NCBI GenBank assembly: GCA_009774145.1 | Contig: VSND01000005.1 | Span: 1 to 64,000, forward strand | DNA length: 64,000 nt | From: Lachnospiraceae bacterium | Lineage (GTDB): Bacteria; Bacillota; Clostridia; Lachnospirales; Lachnospiraceae | Reading direction: 5' to 3' | Shown: one piece after another, positions 25,849-33,908 of the stretch | Position numbering within the stretch: position 1 is the first letter of the stretch | Layout: every line of letters starts with the position of its first letter | Made by a program: the position numbers and the translations under genes | The notes under the pieces: model-generated | What the model was told of the DNA's origin: nothing | What the model saw: the letters and a program-made list of their open reading frames with translations, nothing else | The model's database searches: none

Positions 25849-25910
25849 AAATGAAAAACCCGCTAAGTCAGAGTGGCGCCGGTCTCCATATGGATGAGAG
25901 TTTTTCATTT
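25849..25910. repeat. Inverted repeat between terS and HNH genes
   Basis: AAATGAAAAAC (25849-25859) pairs with GTTTTTCATTT (25900-25910) across 40 bases. It lies in the 112-base gap between the small terminase and HNH genes, where cos sites of HK97-like phages usually lie. It could be part of the packaging site or a transcript hairpin. Confidence 0.45.
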
Positions 25911-25926
25911 TTTTGACCCGGGGGTA

Positions 25927-26262
25927 TCACCATTTTTCTGCAGTAATCACCGTGGTCTTCTTTTTGTGTTTTTCCGGATGCGCAGCTTCATGGCACTCTG
26001 TACACAGACTGATCAGGTTACTGTCTGTCAGTGCCAGCTCCGGAACCTTCCTCAGATGTTCTTTATGGTGCACAGTATCAGCTTTTGTATATTTACCCTG
26101 CTGCCTGCAATTCTGACAGGCATACCGGTCCCGCTTCAATACGGCTTTCCTTTTGCGTTTCCATTCAGTTGTATGATAAAATGCCTTCCATCCTCTGTAT
26201 GATCCGGCAGAAATCTTCCTGACCCATTCGCCAGCCTTTTTCTGTTCTTCCGTATATTCCAT
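25927..26262 (-). CDS. HNH endonuclease
   Basis: 111 residues from ATG 26262 (MEYTEEQKKAGEWVRK). Contains CQNCRQQGKYTKADTVHHKEHLRKVPELALTDSNLISLCTECHEAAHPEKH: two CxxC pairs and the HH...N...H nuclease core. Phage HNH proteins next to terminase assist cos cleavage and packaging. The 110 bases upstream hold nothing recognisable. Confidence 0.9.
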   Translation of the reverse strand: MEYTEEQKKAGEWVRKISAGSYRGWKAFYHTTEWKRKRKAVLKRDRYACQNCRQQGKYTKADTVHHKEHLRKVPELALTDSNLISLCTECHEAAHPEKHKKKTTVITAEKW

Positions 26263-26376
26263 GCCTGCTGCCCTTCCCGGATTTTCTGCACACAAAAGAG
26301 ACGACACCCGTCTGGATGTCGTCCCTGTTCTTTCGCTTCTCGATGATATCATCATAACATGACCGGACCGGACATT

Positions 26377-26808
26377 CTAGGACATCTTATCCTTTTTCGG
26401 AAACTGAAAATGCGCCAGTGCCTTTCCATGGAGCCGTGTAATGTGTCTTTCAGAATATCCCATCTGCTCTGCGATCTCCCACCAGTTCAGTCCTTTTATG
26501 TAACGGTAAAACAGAATATCTCTCTCCGTTTCACTGTCCAGGCACCTGATCTGAGCAGAAATCTCCTTATGAACCACCATTCTCCGATATTTTTCCTGTA
26601 TCAGATTCCGCTCCAGTTCGTCCAGCTCTGCAGCATATCCGGACATATCACTCCGGCCGGAACCATGAGGCATCCCGTCATTATTTACAGATATTGACAG
26701 TTTCATGGTTCGGAGTTCCGAAAGTTCCGCTTCAATCCGGTTGATTCTCCGCACATGCCCTCTGTACTTCAGAAGATACTCCTTTTTCATTTCATTTTCC
26801 TTTTCCAT
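26377..26808 (-). CDS. Phage sigma-like late regulator
   Basis: 143 residues from ATG 26808. The C-terminus carries a sigma-70 region 4-like HTH (LDSETERDILFYRYIKGLNWWEIAEQMGYSERHITRLHGKAL), the N-terminus is a coiled coil with RMKL/SELRTMKLSISVNNDGMP typical of the DUF1492/ArpU-type regulators. Such proteins sit just before the terminase genes and switch on late transcription. It follows a tyrosine recombinase gene. Confidence 0.8.
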   Translation of the reverse strand: MEKENEMKKEYLLKYRGHVRRINRIEAELSELRTMKLSISVNNDGMPHGSGRSDMSGYAAELDELERNLIQEKYRRMVVHKEISAQIRCLDSETERDILFYRYIKGLNWWEIAEQMGYSERHITRLHGKALAHFQFPKKDKMS

Positions 26809-26853
26809 TGATACCCGATACCTCCAGAAAAAACTTACTGTGTTATCTCCATC

Positions 26854-26883
26854 ATAATATATAAAAGCGGACAAATCGGACAA
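26854..26883 (-). promoter_or_regulatory. Possible promoter with tandem ATTTGTCCG motifs
   Basis: On the minus strand TTGTCC, 18 bases, TATTAT, ahead of the sigma-like gene. The -35 region contains a tandem ATTTGTCCG-ATTTGTCCG repeat, which could be an activator site. Spacing is slightly long. Confidence 0.4.
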
Positions 26884-26903
26884 ATCCGGAATTTCCATAT
26901 TTT

Positions 26904-27926
26904 TCATATTGCCTCTACATATTCCCGGAAGATCTTTGATATCTTTTCAGCGGACACATAATGTCTTGCTGTTACTCCCTGCGGCTTATGACCCATATAC
27001 AGTCCTGCTTCATCTGTGCTTCCTCCCCGTCTTACTATATTGGTCGCTGTTGTCTTCCGAAACAGATGCGGGTATACCCGCCGATCCAGCCCTGATCTCT
27101 GTGCGATCCGTTTCACCTGTGCATATATTCCACTTTGCGTCAGCACAGCTTTTCTATCTCCCCTCAGGTGCGTAAACAGCGGCTCACTGCTCCTGACCGT
27201 GAGCCCTCTTTCTTCCGTAATATATTCCAGGAGATATTTGATCGCCACTGCATCCAGATACACGTTTCTATAGGTATCCGTCTTTTCTCCGTATATGAGT
27301 ACTTCTCCCGTGCCCCAGTTAATCTGGTTAATATTGATATATGGAATTTCACCTTTTCTGGTCGCTGTACACCGCAGCCATTCCAGCAGCGCCCGGTCAC
27401 GTTTATCCATGCATCCTTCTTTCAGCTGCTCGACTTCCTCCGCAGTCATGTGATCCACCGGCTTCAGTACCTCTCTGAAGCATTCAATATCTTCCATTGG
27501 ATTCTCCATGATAAACTTCTGTTTTTTCATCCAGACAAACAGAGAATTCAGCTTTCGCCTTTTATTATTCATAGAAGCGCCAACGTTTCCTGCTTTGATT
27601 TTCAGTCGCAGATAATGTTCTATATCTTCCCTGTTGACCTGTACCAGCGGCTTGTTGATGTATTGCAGGAATTCTCTGGCAGTTGCCATATATACTTTCA
27701 TTGTGGACGGTTTTAGAATCAGGCTCCTCTTAAGTTCATACAGCTCCAGTATGTATTCATTCGTCATATTAACAGTTGCCGGAAGTGTCACTGCTTCCAC
27801 AATCTCCACATAATACAGTGCCTCTGATAAAACCGTTTCCAGTATTGCCAGTTCATTTTTTCCCAGCTGATATTTCATTTTCATCATAATTTCATTCTTA
27901 AATATTTCTTTGCGTGTCACAGCCAT
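26904..27926 (-). CDS. Tyrosine recombinase inside the phage middle region
   Basis: 340 residues. SAM-like N-terminal core-binding domain (residues 60-150, MKVYMATAREFLQYINK), catalytic domain with Arg190 (TATRKGE), His287-x-x-Arg290 (YPHLFRKT), His313 (GHKPQG) and Tyr323 (RHYVS). All catalytic residues are present. It is far from either attachment end, so it is not the main integrase; it may resolve dimers, invert the tail-fibre segment, or act at late genes. Not a close XerC/D. Confidence 0.85.
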   Translation of the reverse strand: MAVTRKEIFKNEIMMKMKYQLGKNELAILETVLSEALYYVEIVEAVTLPATVNMTNEYILELYELKRSLILKPSTMKVYMATAREFLQYINKPLVQVNREDIEHYLRLKIKAGNVGASMNNKRRKLNSLFVWMKKQKFIMENPMEDIECFREVLKPVDHMTAEEVEQLKEGCMDKRDRALLEWLRCTATRKGEIPYININQINWGTGEVLIYGEKTDTYRNVYLDAVAIKYLLEYITEERGLTVRSSEPLFTHLRGDRKAVLTQSGIYAQVKRIAQRSGLDRRVYPHLFRKTTATNIVRRGGSTDEAGLYMGHKPQGVTARHYVSAEKISKIFREYVEAI

Positions 27927-27936
27927 AATTTCCTCC

Positions 27937-28041
27937 TTGTCTGCTTCTGGAGAAAGTGCTATAATATTTTTACATGACAGGTGTATCTATACAGCACTTT
28001 CGACGGCAGAAGATGTTACCGGCATCTTCTGTCATTTTTTT
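27937..28041 (+). ncRNA. Candidate ~70-nt antisense-strand small RNA
   Basis: Plus-strand unit in a region where all genes are on the minus strand. TTGTCT (27937-27942), 17 bases, TATAAT (27960-27965), predicted start near 27972. It ends in a strong terminator: CAGAAGATG-TTACCGG-CATCTTCTG followed by TCATTTTTTT (to 28041). No convincing open reading frame fits within it. GAAAGTGCT/AGCACTTTC also forms an inverted repeat around the promoter. A regulatory RNA is inferred. Confidence 0.5.
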
Positions 28042-28077
28042 ATTTGTTTCCACGGAACACAAAACCGGACAAAGATA

Positions 28078-28449
28078 TTATTGCCCGGTTCTGTCACCCA
28101 TGAATCTTTCAACTTTCTTCCGGCAGGACTCTGCTGAATACTTATGCCCCATTCTGGCAGCCACCTGCTGCCAGCTCAGATCATACAGATATTTAAACCT
28201 TATGATCCGGCACAGGCAACTGTCCTCAATGGACTGTATGTACTCTTCCGCTTCGTTTTCCAACCGTAAAAGTTCTGTCCGCTTCTTCTCCATGAGTGAT
28301 TTTCTCTTCTGTAAATATTCTGACTGCTTATTATCCCCTTCCTTTCCTTTTAATATTGAAATTTTTCTTTCCACGTAACCTGCTGCCTTTTCCAGATCCC
28401 GAATCTCTTTTCTGATATCTGAAAGCTGCTTTAAAATATGCCTGGTCAA
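28078..28449 (-). CDS. Sigma-like phage regulatory protein
   Basis: 123 residues. The TTG at 28449 is preferred because GAGGAGGGTAAGA lies directly upstream. Coiled coil (LTRHILKQLSDIRKEIRDLEKAAGYVERKISIL) followed by a C-terminal HTH (DSCLCRIIRFKYLYDLSWQQVAARMGHKYSAESCRKKVERFM), similar in layout to the regulator at 26377-26808. Probable transcription control; target unknown. Confidence 0.7.
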   Translation of the reverse strand: MTRHILKQLSDIRKEIRDLEKAAGYVERKISILKGKEGDNKQSEYLQKRKSLMEKKRTELLRLENEAEEYIQSIEDSCLCRIIRFKYLYDLSWQQVAARMGHKYSAESCRKKVERFMGDRTGQ

Positions 28450-28488
28450 TCTTACCCTCCTCTCTGACCTGCTGCCTGCCGATATCAT

Positions 28489-28782
28489 TTATTCTCTGTT
28501 ATATTTCTTTTTCAGCTTTTTAAAGCGCTTCTTCATCTCATTTACCAGTATGGCATCGTTCCGCGGATCGAAGCGCATCGGATTCTTTTTCAGACGTTTC
28601 CTTCCGGCAATCCGCTTTTCCATATAACTGTCACAGATAAAAATTGTATATCTTTTACCGCATTCCGGACAGATAAAGAACTGTTCCACAATGTCCTTTC
28701 CATTTCTTTCATGATCAATCACTTCCTCTTGAACATTTATTTTTATTTCTGTACCGCATTGATCACATATACATGTATTCAT
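28489..28782 (-). CDS. Small zinc-ribbon phage protein
   Basis: 97 residues from ATG 28782. Two CxxC pairs (CICDQCGTEIKIN and FFICPECGKRYTIFICDSY) form a likely zinc ribbon, followed by a basic tail (MEKRIAGRKRLKKNP ... KKRFKKLKKKYNRE). Similar proteins are common in early regions of Clostridial phages. A nucleic-acid-binding role is likely but unproven. Confidence 0.65.
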   Translation of the reverse strand: MNTCICDQCGTEIKINVQEEVIDHERNGKDIVEQFFICPECGKRYTIFICDSYMEKRIAGRKRLKKNPMRFDPRNDAILVNEMKKRFKKLKKKYNRE

Positions 28783-28871
28783 ATTACAACCTCCTACTAA
28801 CATTTCTTTTCCGGACCTTCTTTATATCTTTTTTCCTGCCTGTGGTCTTCTTACAGCTCCTTTTTCTTAAT

Positions 28872-29216
28872 TCAGTTTCCTATCTGCTCAAATTCTGCCT
28901 CACAGGCTTTCTTTTTCCCCTCCAGATAATCAATAATAATCTCTATCAGTTCCGGATCTGCATCCAGTTCTATTCCATGTGCAAATTCATAGTGCGGCAT
29001 CAAAATGACTTTTTGCTTTATAAGGTTTAATCTGAAAAAATAGAGAAGCTGCCATCTTGCGTCATGGTCGTCTCTTCTTTTCTCCAGTGCCTTCTTTGCT
29101 TCCTTGTCTTTTGTTTTCTTGGTGGAAAATCCAAACTTAATCTCTGTGAGTAAATCTTTGTATTTCTCTATTTCCCTGTTAAGTTCTGTTGCTTTATTAT
29201 ATTGCTCCTTAGTCAA
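28872..29216 (-). CDS. Phage protein of unknown function, helical
   Basis: 114 residues, Lys/Glu-rich and mostly helical (MTKEQYNKATELNREIEKYKDLLTEIKFGF ... RRDDHDARWQLLYFFRLNLIKQKV). No domain recognised. It lies in the run of small early genes downstream of the CRISPR-like operon, on the same strand and with similar AT-rich composition. Confidence 0.6.
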   Translation of the reverse strand: MTKEQYNKATELNREIEKYKDLLTEIKFGFSTKKTKDKEAKKALEKRRDDHDARWQLLYFFRLNLIKQKVILMPHYEFAHGIELDADPELIEIIIDYLEGKKKACEAEFEQIGN

Positions 29217-29240
29217 TGTTTACCTCCACTATTTTTCAGT

Positions 29241-29615
29241 TTAGTTTATCAGTTCCGGATTGTCGAAAATGTTGCCGATAACTTCGCAATCCTTATAAAC
29301 TGAACTAAGCAAGGTGGAAAACATATCGTGGGTAATTCCAAGTGCTAAAAATTCAGATTTTTTAAACTGCACCTTTATATTTCCCACTCCATCATGTGAA
29401 AGAATATCCCCCTCAAAAATCTTCCTGCCGTTTCTGTCGGTCAGGCCGGTGTACTGGCAGACGGTTTCGGGGTCTATCTCAATTCCAGAATCGCAAACAG
29501 ACCCGAGTGGAAGTATATACGTCTGTTCTTCATAGATAAGAGCGTATTTAAGAAAATACCCTTCCTCCCACCTGCCATTATCGATCCGCTTCCCACGGAA
29601 TAATATTTCTCTCAT
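29241..29615 (-). CDS. YopX-family phage protein
   Basis: 124 residues opening MREILFRGKRIDNGRWEEGYFLKY, with CQYTGLTDRNGRKIFEGDIL and a C-terminal EVIGNIFDNPELI, the signature of the YopX family (named after a B. subtilis SPbeta protein). Function is unknown, but it is a dependable phage marker. Its start overlaps the stop of the preceding small gene by four bases. Confidence 0.88.
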   Translation of the reverse strand: MREILFRGKRIDNGRWEEGYFLKYALIYEEQTYILPLGSVCDSGIEIDPETVCQYTGLTDRNGRKIFEGDILSHDGVGNIKVQFKKSEFLALGITHDMFSTLLSSVYKDCEVIGNIFDNPELIN

Positions 29616-29767
29616 CTCCTGCCTCCGCTAATTCCTGATATTTTTTCAAAGTATTCTTTTTTGACAATCACATAACCATTGTCTGTCTTTATGTAATTTT
29701 CACTACAGATAAATGGTTTTTTACTCAGATTATCAATAACTTTTTCTGCATCTCTAATACTCATCAT
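29612..29767 (-). CDS. Small phage protein (51 aa), unknown
   Basis: MMSIRDAEKVIDNLSKKPF ... EKISGISGGRR, 51 residues, with GGAGTAGAGAAA ahead of the ATG at 29767 and ATGA overlap with the YopX gene. Conserved-looking start/stop coupling supports translation. No function recognised. Confidence 0.5.
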   Translation of the reverse strand: MMSIRDAEKVIDNLSKKPFICSENYIKTDNGYVIVKKEYFEKISGISGGRR

Positions 29768-29794
29768 TTTTCTCTACTCCACTAAATCCTGATA

Positions 29795-30166
29795 TCAATC
29801 TATTTTCAGATCAACATATCCGACAACCTTTTTAAACTTTTTAGTATTCAATCCTTTGAATACCATTCCGTCTTTCCTTCCGTATCCCATAAAAAATCCG
29901 TCGTAGTCCATGCAGGTTATTACAATTTCTCCATAATAGCCATTATCTGTTACAACATCTCCTGTCCGGAACGATCCCTCAACTGTTCTTCGTACAGCTG
30001 GAGCAATAACATTTTTATACGCCTGAGCAGAAAATACTTTTATTATCTGCTCAGCGCCACCTTTTCTTTTTATCACAAGACCATCTTCGCAGTTATGTAA
30101 AATCCATCTGGCGATCAGGCAACCTATTTCGTTAATTATTCTTTTCTTCATCTTTGCTTTTCTCAC
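29795..30166 (-). CDS. Phage protein of unknown function
   Basis: 123 residues, basic N-terminus (MRKAKMKKRIINEIGCLIARWILHNCEDG), then a beta-rich part with GSFRTGDVVTDNGYYGEIVITCMDYDGFFMGYGRKDG. No domain recognised. It lies 64 bases downstream of the cysH-like gene, on the same strand, and could be co-transcribed with the CRISPR-like operon. Confidence 0.55.
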   Translation of the reverse strand: MRKAKMKKRIINEIGCLIARWILHNCEDGLVIKRKGGAEQIIKVFSAQAYKNVIAPAVRRTVEGSFRTGDVVTDNGYYGEIVITCMDYDGFFMGYGRKDGMVFKGLNTKKFKKVVGYVDLKID

Positions 30167-30230
30167 TTCCGTAACCTCCTAAATCCTGTTTTATCGAATA
30201 ATCCCGTCTTCATGTTCCACCTCCTGTAAT

Positions 30231-31019
30231 TTACATATAATTGCTCATTCCAGTATATTTTTTTCTTAATTCAGAAAATATTTCCGGGTAGATAAATTTA
30301 TATGTTTCCACAATTCCTTGAAATATGGCATTTCTTATGCAAAAGTATGTCAATTCATTTCTTATTTTTCTTCGGTCAAATAACGGGTTATCATAGCAAG
30401 ATATATATGGGAGATTGTTAGATATAATATATGCCCATACGTCATCATCTGTCAGCTTCCCTATCGGGCAGCACGTAACACTATTTCTTATTTTTGAATA
30501 GTATGTCAGGCCACGGCTCCCGATTGTCATTCTCCTTTGTTTGCTTTCTGCTTTTCTCATGCCAATAAAATGCAGATCATACCCATTCGCTTTAGAAATT
30601 TTATCAGATTGTTTTCCAAAATCTGACGCAACTTTCCTTACTAGACTCTTCTCCAAATCATTTGACGGAACGACAAAAAATCTCCCCGCTTCTTCCCATG
30701 CTTCTTTGGAGCTATAGCACTTCAACCTGTATAGATTAAGACTATATTTTTCAGCCATCATATCTGCCATATCCAAATTCATCTTTGGATTTTCATATTC
30801 ACTGTAAAAAAATTGTATTAAATCTCCATTGAATCCAGATTTTAAGCAAATGTCGAGCATGACAGTACTATCTTTTCCACCAGAGTATGAAAGCGCATGA
30901 TTGCCTCCAATTTCTTTAATTGCTTTTTGCACTGTCTGAATTGCTTCTTCGATCCTGTGCTTATATCCCTTTGTTTGGGAGTGCAAAAGATACATTTCTC
31001 TTTCATCTTCCGTTATCAT
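30231..31019 (-). CDS. CysH-like PP-loop ATPase of the type IV-B module
   Basis: 262 residues of the phosphoadenylyl-sulfate-reductase (PP-loop) superfamily. The pyrophosphate loop SGGKDST spans residues 46-52, and a later CCPIGKLTDDDVWAYI motif is also typical. Such genes are the defining partner of type IV-B CRISPR-Cas loci. Its ATG overlaps the csf3 stop by four bases, so it is translationally coupled to the effector genes. True sulfate assimilation is unlikely: no ATP sulfurylase or sulfite reductase genes are near. The chemistry in type IV-B systems is unknown. Confidence 0.82.
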   Translation of the reverse strand: MITEDEREMYLLHSQTKGYKHRIEEAIQTVQKAIKEIGGNHALSYSGGKDSTVMLDICLKSGFNGDLIQFFYSEYENPKMNLDMADMMAEKYSLNLYRLKCYSSKEAWEEAGRFFVVPSNDLEKSLVRKVASDFGKQSDKISKANGYDLHFIGMRKAESKQRRMTIGSRGLTYYSKIRNSVTCCPIGKLTDDDVWAYIISNNLPYISCYDNPLFDRRKIRNELTYFCIRNAIFQGIVETYKFIYPEIFSELRKKYTGMSNYM

Positions 31020-31756
31020 GCGTTCATTATCCTCTCTCCTGTAATTTCGGATTCATCATCTATAATAACGTTTGGGATATAACACAACGCCATATTTTTT
31101 GATTTCCAATATGGCGGCAAAAGGGAGCATTGCATAATTTTATATCCTTGGCTCTCTGGCTTATATTCTTCTACTGGCATGGGGCGCATAAGTCCGTATC
31201 TTCCATTTGTACTCCAATCATCTGCAAATGGTTCAACAATCCATTCCCTCACCATCCCCCATCCTGCGGCCGGCTTCTTGCCAACCGCAGGAATATATGA
31301 TAATAAATCTCTGATCTTATCAATCGTTCCAACACCATAAAACTCAATATCAGATATTGTACGGATTATTTGTGGAAAATGGTACGCTTTTAGTGTTCCG
31401 GCTCCTGTATCTATCTTTCCTTTTGCATCCAGGTATTTGCCATTTTGTCCGCTTGTAAAGTCTGGGTGCTTGTTCCAGTACTCAATGTGATGTTCATATT
31501 GAGCATAGAATCCACAGCTTGCAGAATACCGAATGCCATTATCCATATTTATTTGCGTCAATGGTAGACCAAAATGGTATTTCCAGTTCTTATGATTCTC
31601 TTTTCTTTCGGTCCCATTAAATACTTCTGGCGCATATTTCAGAAACCACGCATGATACAGGATAGCATCAAGAAACAATAGTCCATCAGTACTGTTGATT
31701 CTTCCATCCATTAATTTGCAAGTTACTTTGAAAGGTTCTGTTATTTTTTTACTCAT
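31016..31756 (-). CDS. csf3: Type IV CRISPR effector subunit Csf3 (Cas5-like)
   Basis: 246 residues with RAMP features. The N-terminal strand and helix (VTCKLMDGRINSTDGLLFLDAILYHAW) match the Csf3 start. The Gly-rich loop GKKPAAGWGMVREW at residues 159-172 resembles the Cas5/Cas6-type glycine loop. It should bind the crRNA 5' handle in the complex. Overlaps csf2 by eight bases and cysH by four. Identification is by motif and gene order; no structure comparison was possible. Confidence 0.8.
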   Translation of the reverse strand: MSKKITEPFKVTCKLMDGRINSTDGLLFLDAILYHAWFLKYAPEVFNGTERKENHKNWKYHFGLPLTQINMDNGIRYSASCGFYAQYEHHIEYWNKHPDFTSGQNGKYLDAKGKIDTGAGTLKAYHFPQIIRTISDIEFYGVGTIDKIRDLLSYIPAVGKKPAAGWGMVREWIVEPFADDWSTNGRYGLMRPMPVEEYKPESQGYKIMQCSLLPPYWKSKNMALCYIPNVIIDDESEITGERIMNA

Positions 31757-32642
31757 TTTTCACCGCCCCAAGAAACTTAATAATTTCTTCTGAATTTTCA
31801 GCAATAAATTGGTTATATTCATGCAGCGCATTTCTTGCTTTATCACATAAACAGATATTTCCGTTTTTAATCATTGCGAAAAATTCCCCATCTGAAATAA
31901 GCTCAGCTTCGCAAAGTCCAAATCCTTTTCCTCCCATTCCTCCTAAAACCGGAGAGCAGGAAAACTCTTCCAGCGCCGCCACAAATACCCCCAATTCAAT
32001 ATCCGTATTTGTACAGAGGTTGATAATGTGGTACAGTTGGGCTCCCGGCACGAGATATTCAACTTCATATCTCATCTGTGTGCTGGCGGAGTCCTTGTCT
32101 GTATTATCATTATCTTCCTGCATATATCCCTGATAATTTACATTCTTCGAATCATCAAACCTAGTAAAGTTGATAGTTCCAGTCAGGCTCTTCCAACTGA
32201 TGTTTTTTAATTCACTATTTATGCAGTCAATATCAGGAACAATTCCATGTGTTTCCTGGCATACAGGCAATGCAAAGCCCTGCGTCATCTTTCCAGCTAA
32301 TATCTGGTTTCCAACACCGGACCCGAACAGGGATATAACCGGGAGTAATCTCCTGTAATTTTTCGCCTGATCTATATCCGTGGACATGGATCCAGAAATA
32401 TTGCCGCCACTGAAGAGGATATTGAATTCTTTTTTTCCGACCTTTGCGTTTAACCGGTCCAAAAGGTGCCTTGCCGCGCAATCTCGGAGTGTTCCTCTGA
32501 CGGAATTTCCTGTGAGTGCAAAAACTTCCTCAACTTTTCCGTTTGCAGCGATTCTTATTGTATTCAGGAAGCTCACTGTGCTTTCGCTTTCTCCGATATG
32601 CGAAAGTGGTTGCACCATCGTGTAAATTGTCTCAATCTTCAT
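31749..32642 (-). CDS. csf2: Type IV CRISPR backbone subunit Csf2 (Cas7-like)
   Basis: 297-residue RAMP protein. Residues 9-23 read MVQPLSHIGESESTV and residues 44-54 TGNSVRGTLRD, the two signature motifs of Cas7/Csm3-like backbone subunits. A Gly-rich loop GGMGGKGFG is at residues 235-243. In type IV-B complexes Csf2 polymerises along RNA. The gene overlaps cas11 (11 bases) and csf3 (8 bases), consistent with stoichiometric co-translation. AT-rich composition relative to the phage late genes suggests separate ancestry. Confidence 0.85.
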   Translation of the reverse strand: MKIETIYTMVQPLSHIGESESTVSFLNTIRIAANGKVEEVFALTGNSVRGTLRDCAARHLLDRLNAKVGKKEFNILFSGGNISGSMSTDIDQAKNYRRLLPVISLFGSGVGNQILAGKMTQGFALPVCQETHGIVPDIDCINSELKNISWKSLTGTINFTRFDDSKNVNYQGYMQEDNDNTDKDSASTQMRYEVEYLVPGAQLYHIINLCTNTDIELGVFVAALEEFSCSPVLGGMGGKGFGLCEAELISDGEFFAMIKNGNICLCDKARNALHEYNQFIAENSEEIIKFLGAVKNE

Positions 32643-33087
32643 TTTTCACATCCTCCTGCGCAAATACTTTTTCTCTTTCCAATCTATCTCGTACAAGAAG
32701 TATTACAATCTGCGTTTTGCTATATAAACATTCCACAATTTCCTTTCCGTTTTCCTCATCATCAAAAATCTCAAGTCCAAAAACTCTTAAATCTCCTACA
32801 AAAGACATAATGGAACCGTCTTTTAAAACCGCCGCATTTGTGGCTGAAATGTCGTTCCGCATCCAGTAAGGATTTATGGTAGAACAGGCAATTTTCCGCT
32901 TGAACGAATTAACAAAATCATCAATCCCTTCGCTACGCTTTGCTGCTGCCTTTGCAAATCTTTCAATTTGTCCCCACATGTCAAGTCCAGATGGACCCCT
33001 TTTCGCATCTCGGCTTTTGTATATCACATATACAAGCATTGCCGCCTTTGCCTTTATTTCATTTTCGGTGTTAAACCCAAGCAACAT
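32632..33087 (-). CDS. cas11: Type IV CRISPR small subunit Cas11-like
   Basis: 151 residues, predicted mostly helical (KAAMLVYVIYKSRDAKRGPSGLDMWGQIERFAKAAAKR ... EIVECLYSKTQIVILLVRDRLEREKVF). It lies between csf1 and csf2, where type IV-B loci encode Cas11. Size and helical content match small subunits, which share little sequence. Overlaps both neighbours (34 bases with csf1, 11 with csf2). The position is the strongest evidence; the fold is inferred. Confidence 0.7.
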   Translation of the reverse strand: MLLGFNTENEIKAKAAMLVYVIYKSRDAKRGPSGLDMWGQIERFAKAAAKRSEGIDDFVNSFKRKIACSTINPYWMRNDISATNAAVLKDGSIMSFVGDLRVFGLEIFDDEENGKEIVECLYSKTQIVILLVRDRLEREKVFAQEDVKNED

Positions 33088-33908
33088 ATCGCTTTTTCCT
33101 CCTCCATTTTTTGTGATACTTCCAGCGCAAGATTAAACATTTCACTTTTGCGCAGATTTTCCATTTTCAATATCAAGCTTTCAAAATCATATGTATTCAG
33201 TTTATACTTTTTTATCACGCTTCTTGGTATCCTCACAGATAATATATTATCTTTAGTAAACCCAACTCCCCTTAATGCTTCAATATCCGTAATAATCTGT
33301 TTTATTTTGCCATCAACAGATATTGTCATTTCTTCCAGGTTGCAAAAGTAATTTTCCATCGAATATGAAACTTTTGACTTTGAAAACAGGTGTTTCTTTT
33401 GTGAAGTTGGCAGTATCATAACAAATGGCGGTTCCGGAGGATTGAGAAGATATTCTCTAAACTGTTTTCGATTGCATAAATGCAATATTTTTTCCGCCAC
33501 AATAGGATATCGAAATAAGATAATTCTTCCAACCGGATTCATTCCAATACAGAACGCGCATGCTTTGCATATATGTGTTGCCTCCGGCTCTTTGTGTATG
33601 GTCCAGTCCATATAATTTGATGAAAACATCTTTTTTATTGGAATCCCTCCATTCGTTTCCTGCCCACACAAATTGCACAATCCGTCATATGTTTTATTAT
33701 AATCTTTGTTTTCTTCCGGTATAGCAAAATCAACCTCTTTTATTACTTGCTTTCCTTTCATATCTGATGTTTCATATAGGATTGGTTTTGGTGTATTTTT
33801 CCACGCATTATATATGATCTCTTGCGGTGTTTCCATTCCATATTCCTCCCCAGGCAATCCGCCCTCTGGCTGATTAACATTTCTTTCCTCAACAGCCTCC
33901 TGCACCAT
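33054..33908 (-). CDS. csf1: Type IV CRISPR signature protein Csf1 (large-subunit-like)
   Basis: 284 residues from ATG 33908, chosen because AAAGAGGAAAAA stands directly upstream; an in-frame ATG at 33974 is possible. A zinc-finger of four cysteines, C78-x-x-C81 (CNLCGQ) and C114-x-x-C117 (CKAC), is the Csf1 hallmark. The C-terminal half has mixed alpha/beta segments (KVSYSMENYFCNLEEMTISVDGKIK; ILSVRIPRSVIKKY). It is the first gene of the five-gene overlapping operon and would act as the large subunit of the effector. Confidence 0.8.
   Translation of the reverse strand: MVQEAVEERNVNQPEGGLPGEEYGMETPQEIIYNAWKNTPKPILYETSDMKGKQVIKEVDFAIPEENKDYNKTYDGLCNLCGQETNGGIPIKKMFSSNYMDWTIHKEPEATHICKACAFCIGMNPVGRIILFRYPIVAEKILHLCNRKQFREYLLNPPEPPFVMILPTSQKKHLFSKSKVSYSMENYFCNLEEMTISVDGKIKQIITDIEALRGVGFTKDNILSVRIPRSVIKKYKLNTYDFESLILKMENLRKSEMFNLALEVSQKMEEEKAICCLGLTPKMK

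Noticed and set aside
27974..28378. Plus-strand open frame over the candidate small RNA
   Set aside because: No ribosome-binding site, covers a terminator and runs antisense to a well-formed regulator gene; the promoter-terminator unit is the better reading.
30231..31019. Sulfate-assimilation PAPS reductase
   Set aside because: No neighbouring sulfur genes, and translational coupling to csf3 favours the type IV-B association.
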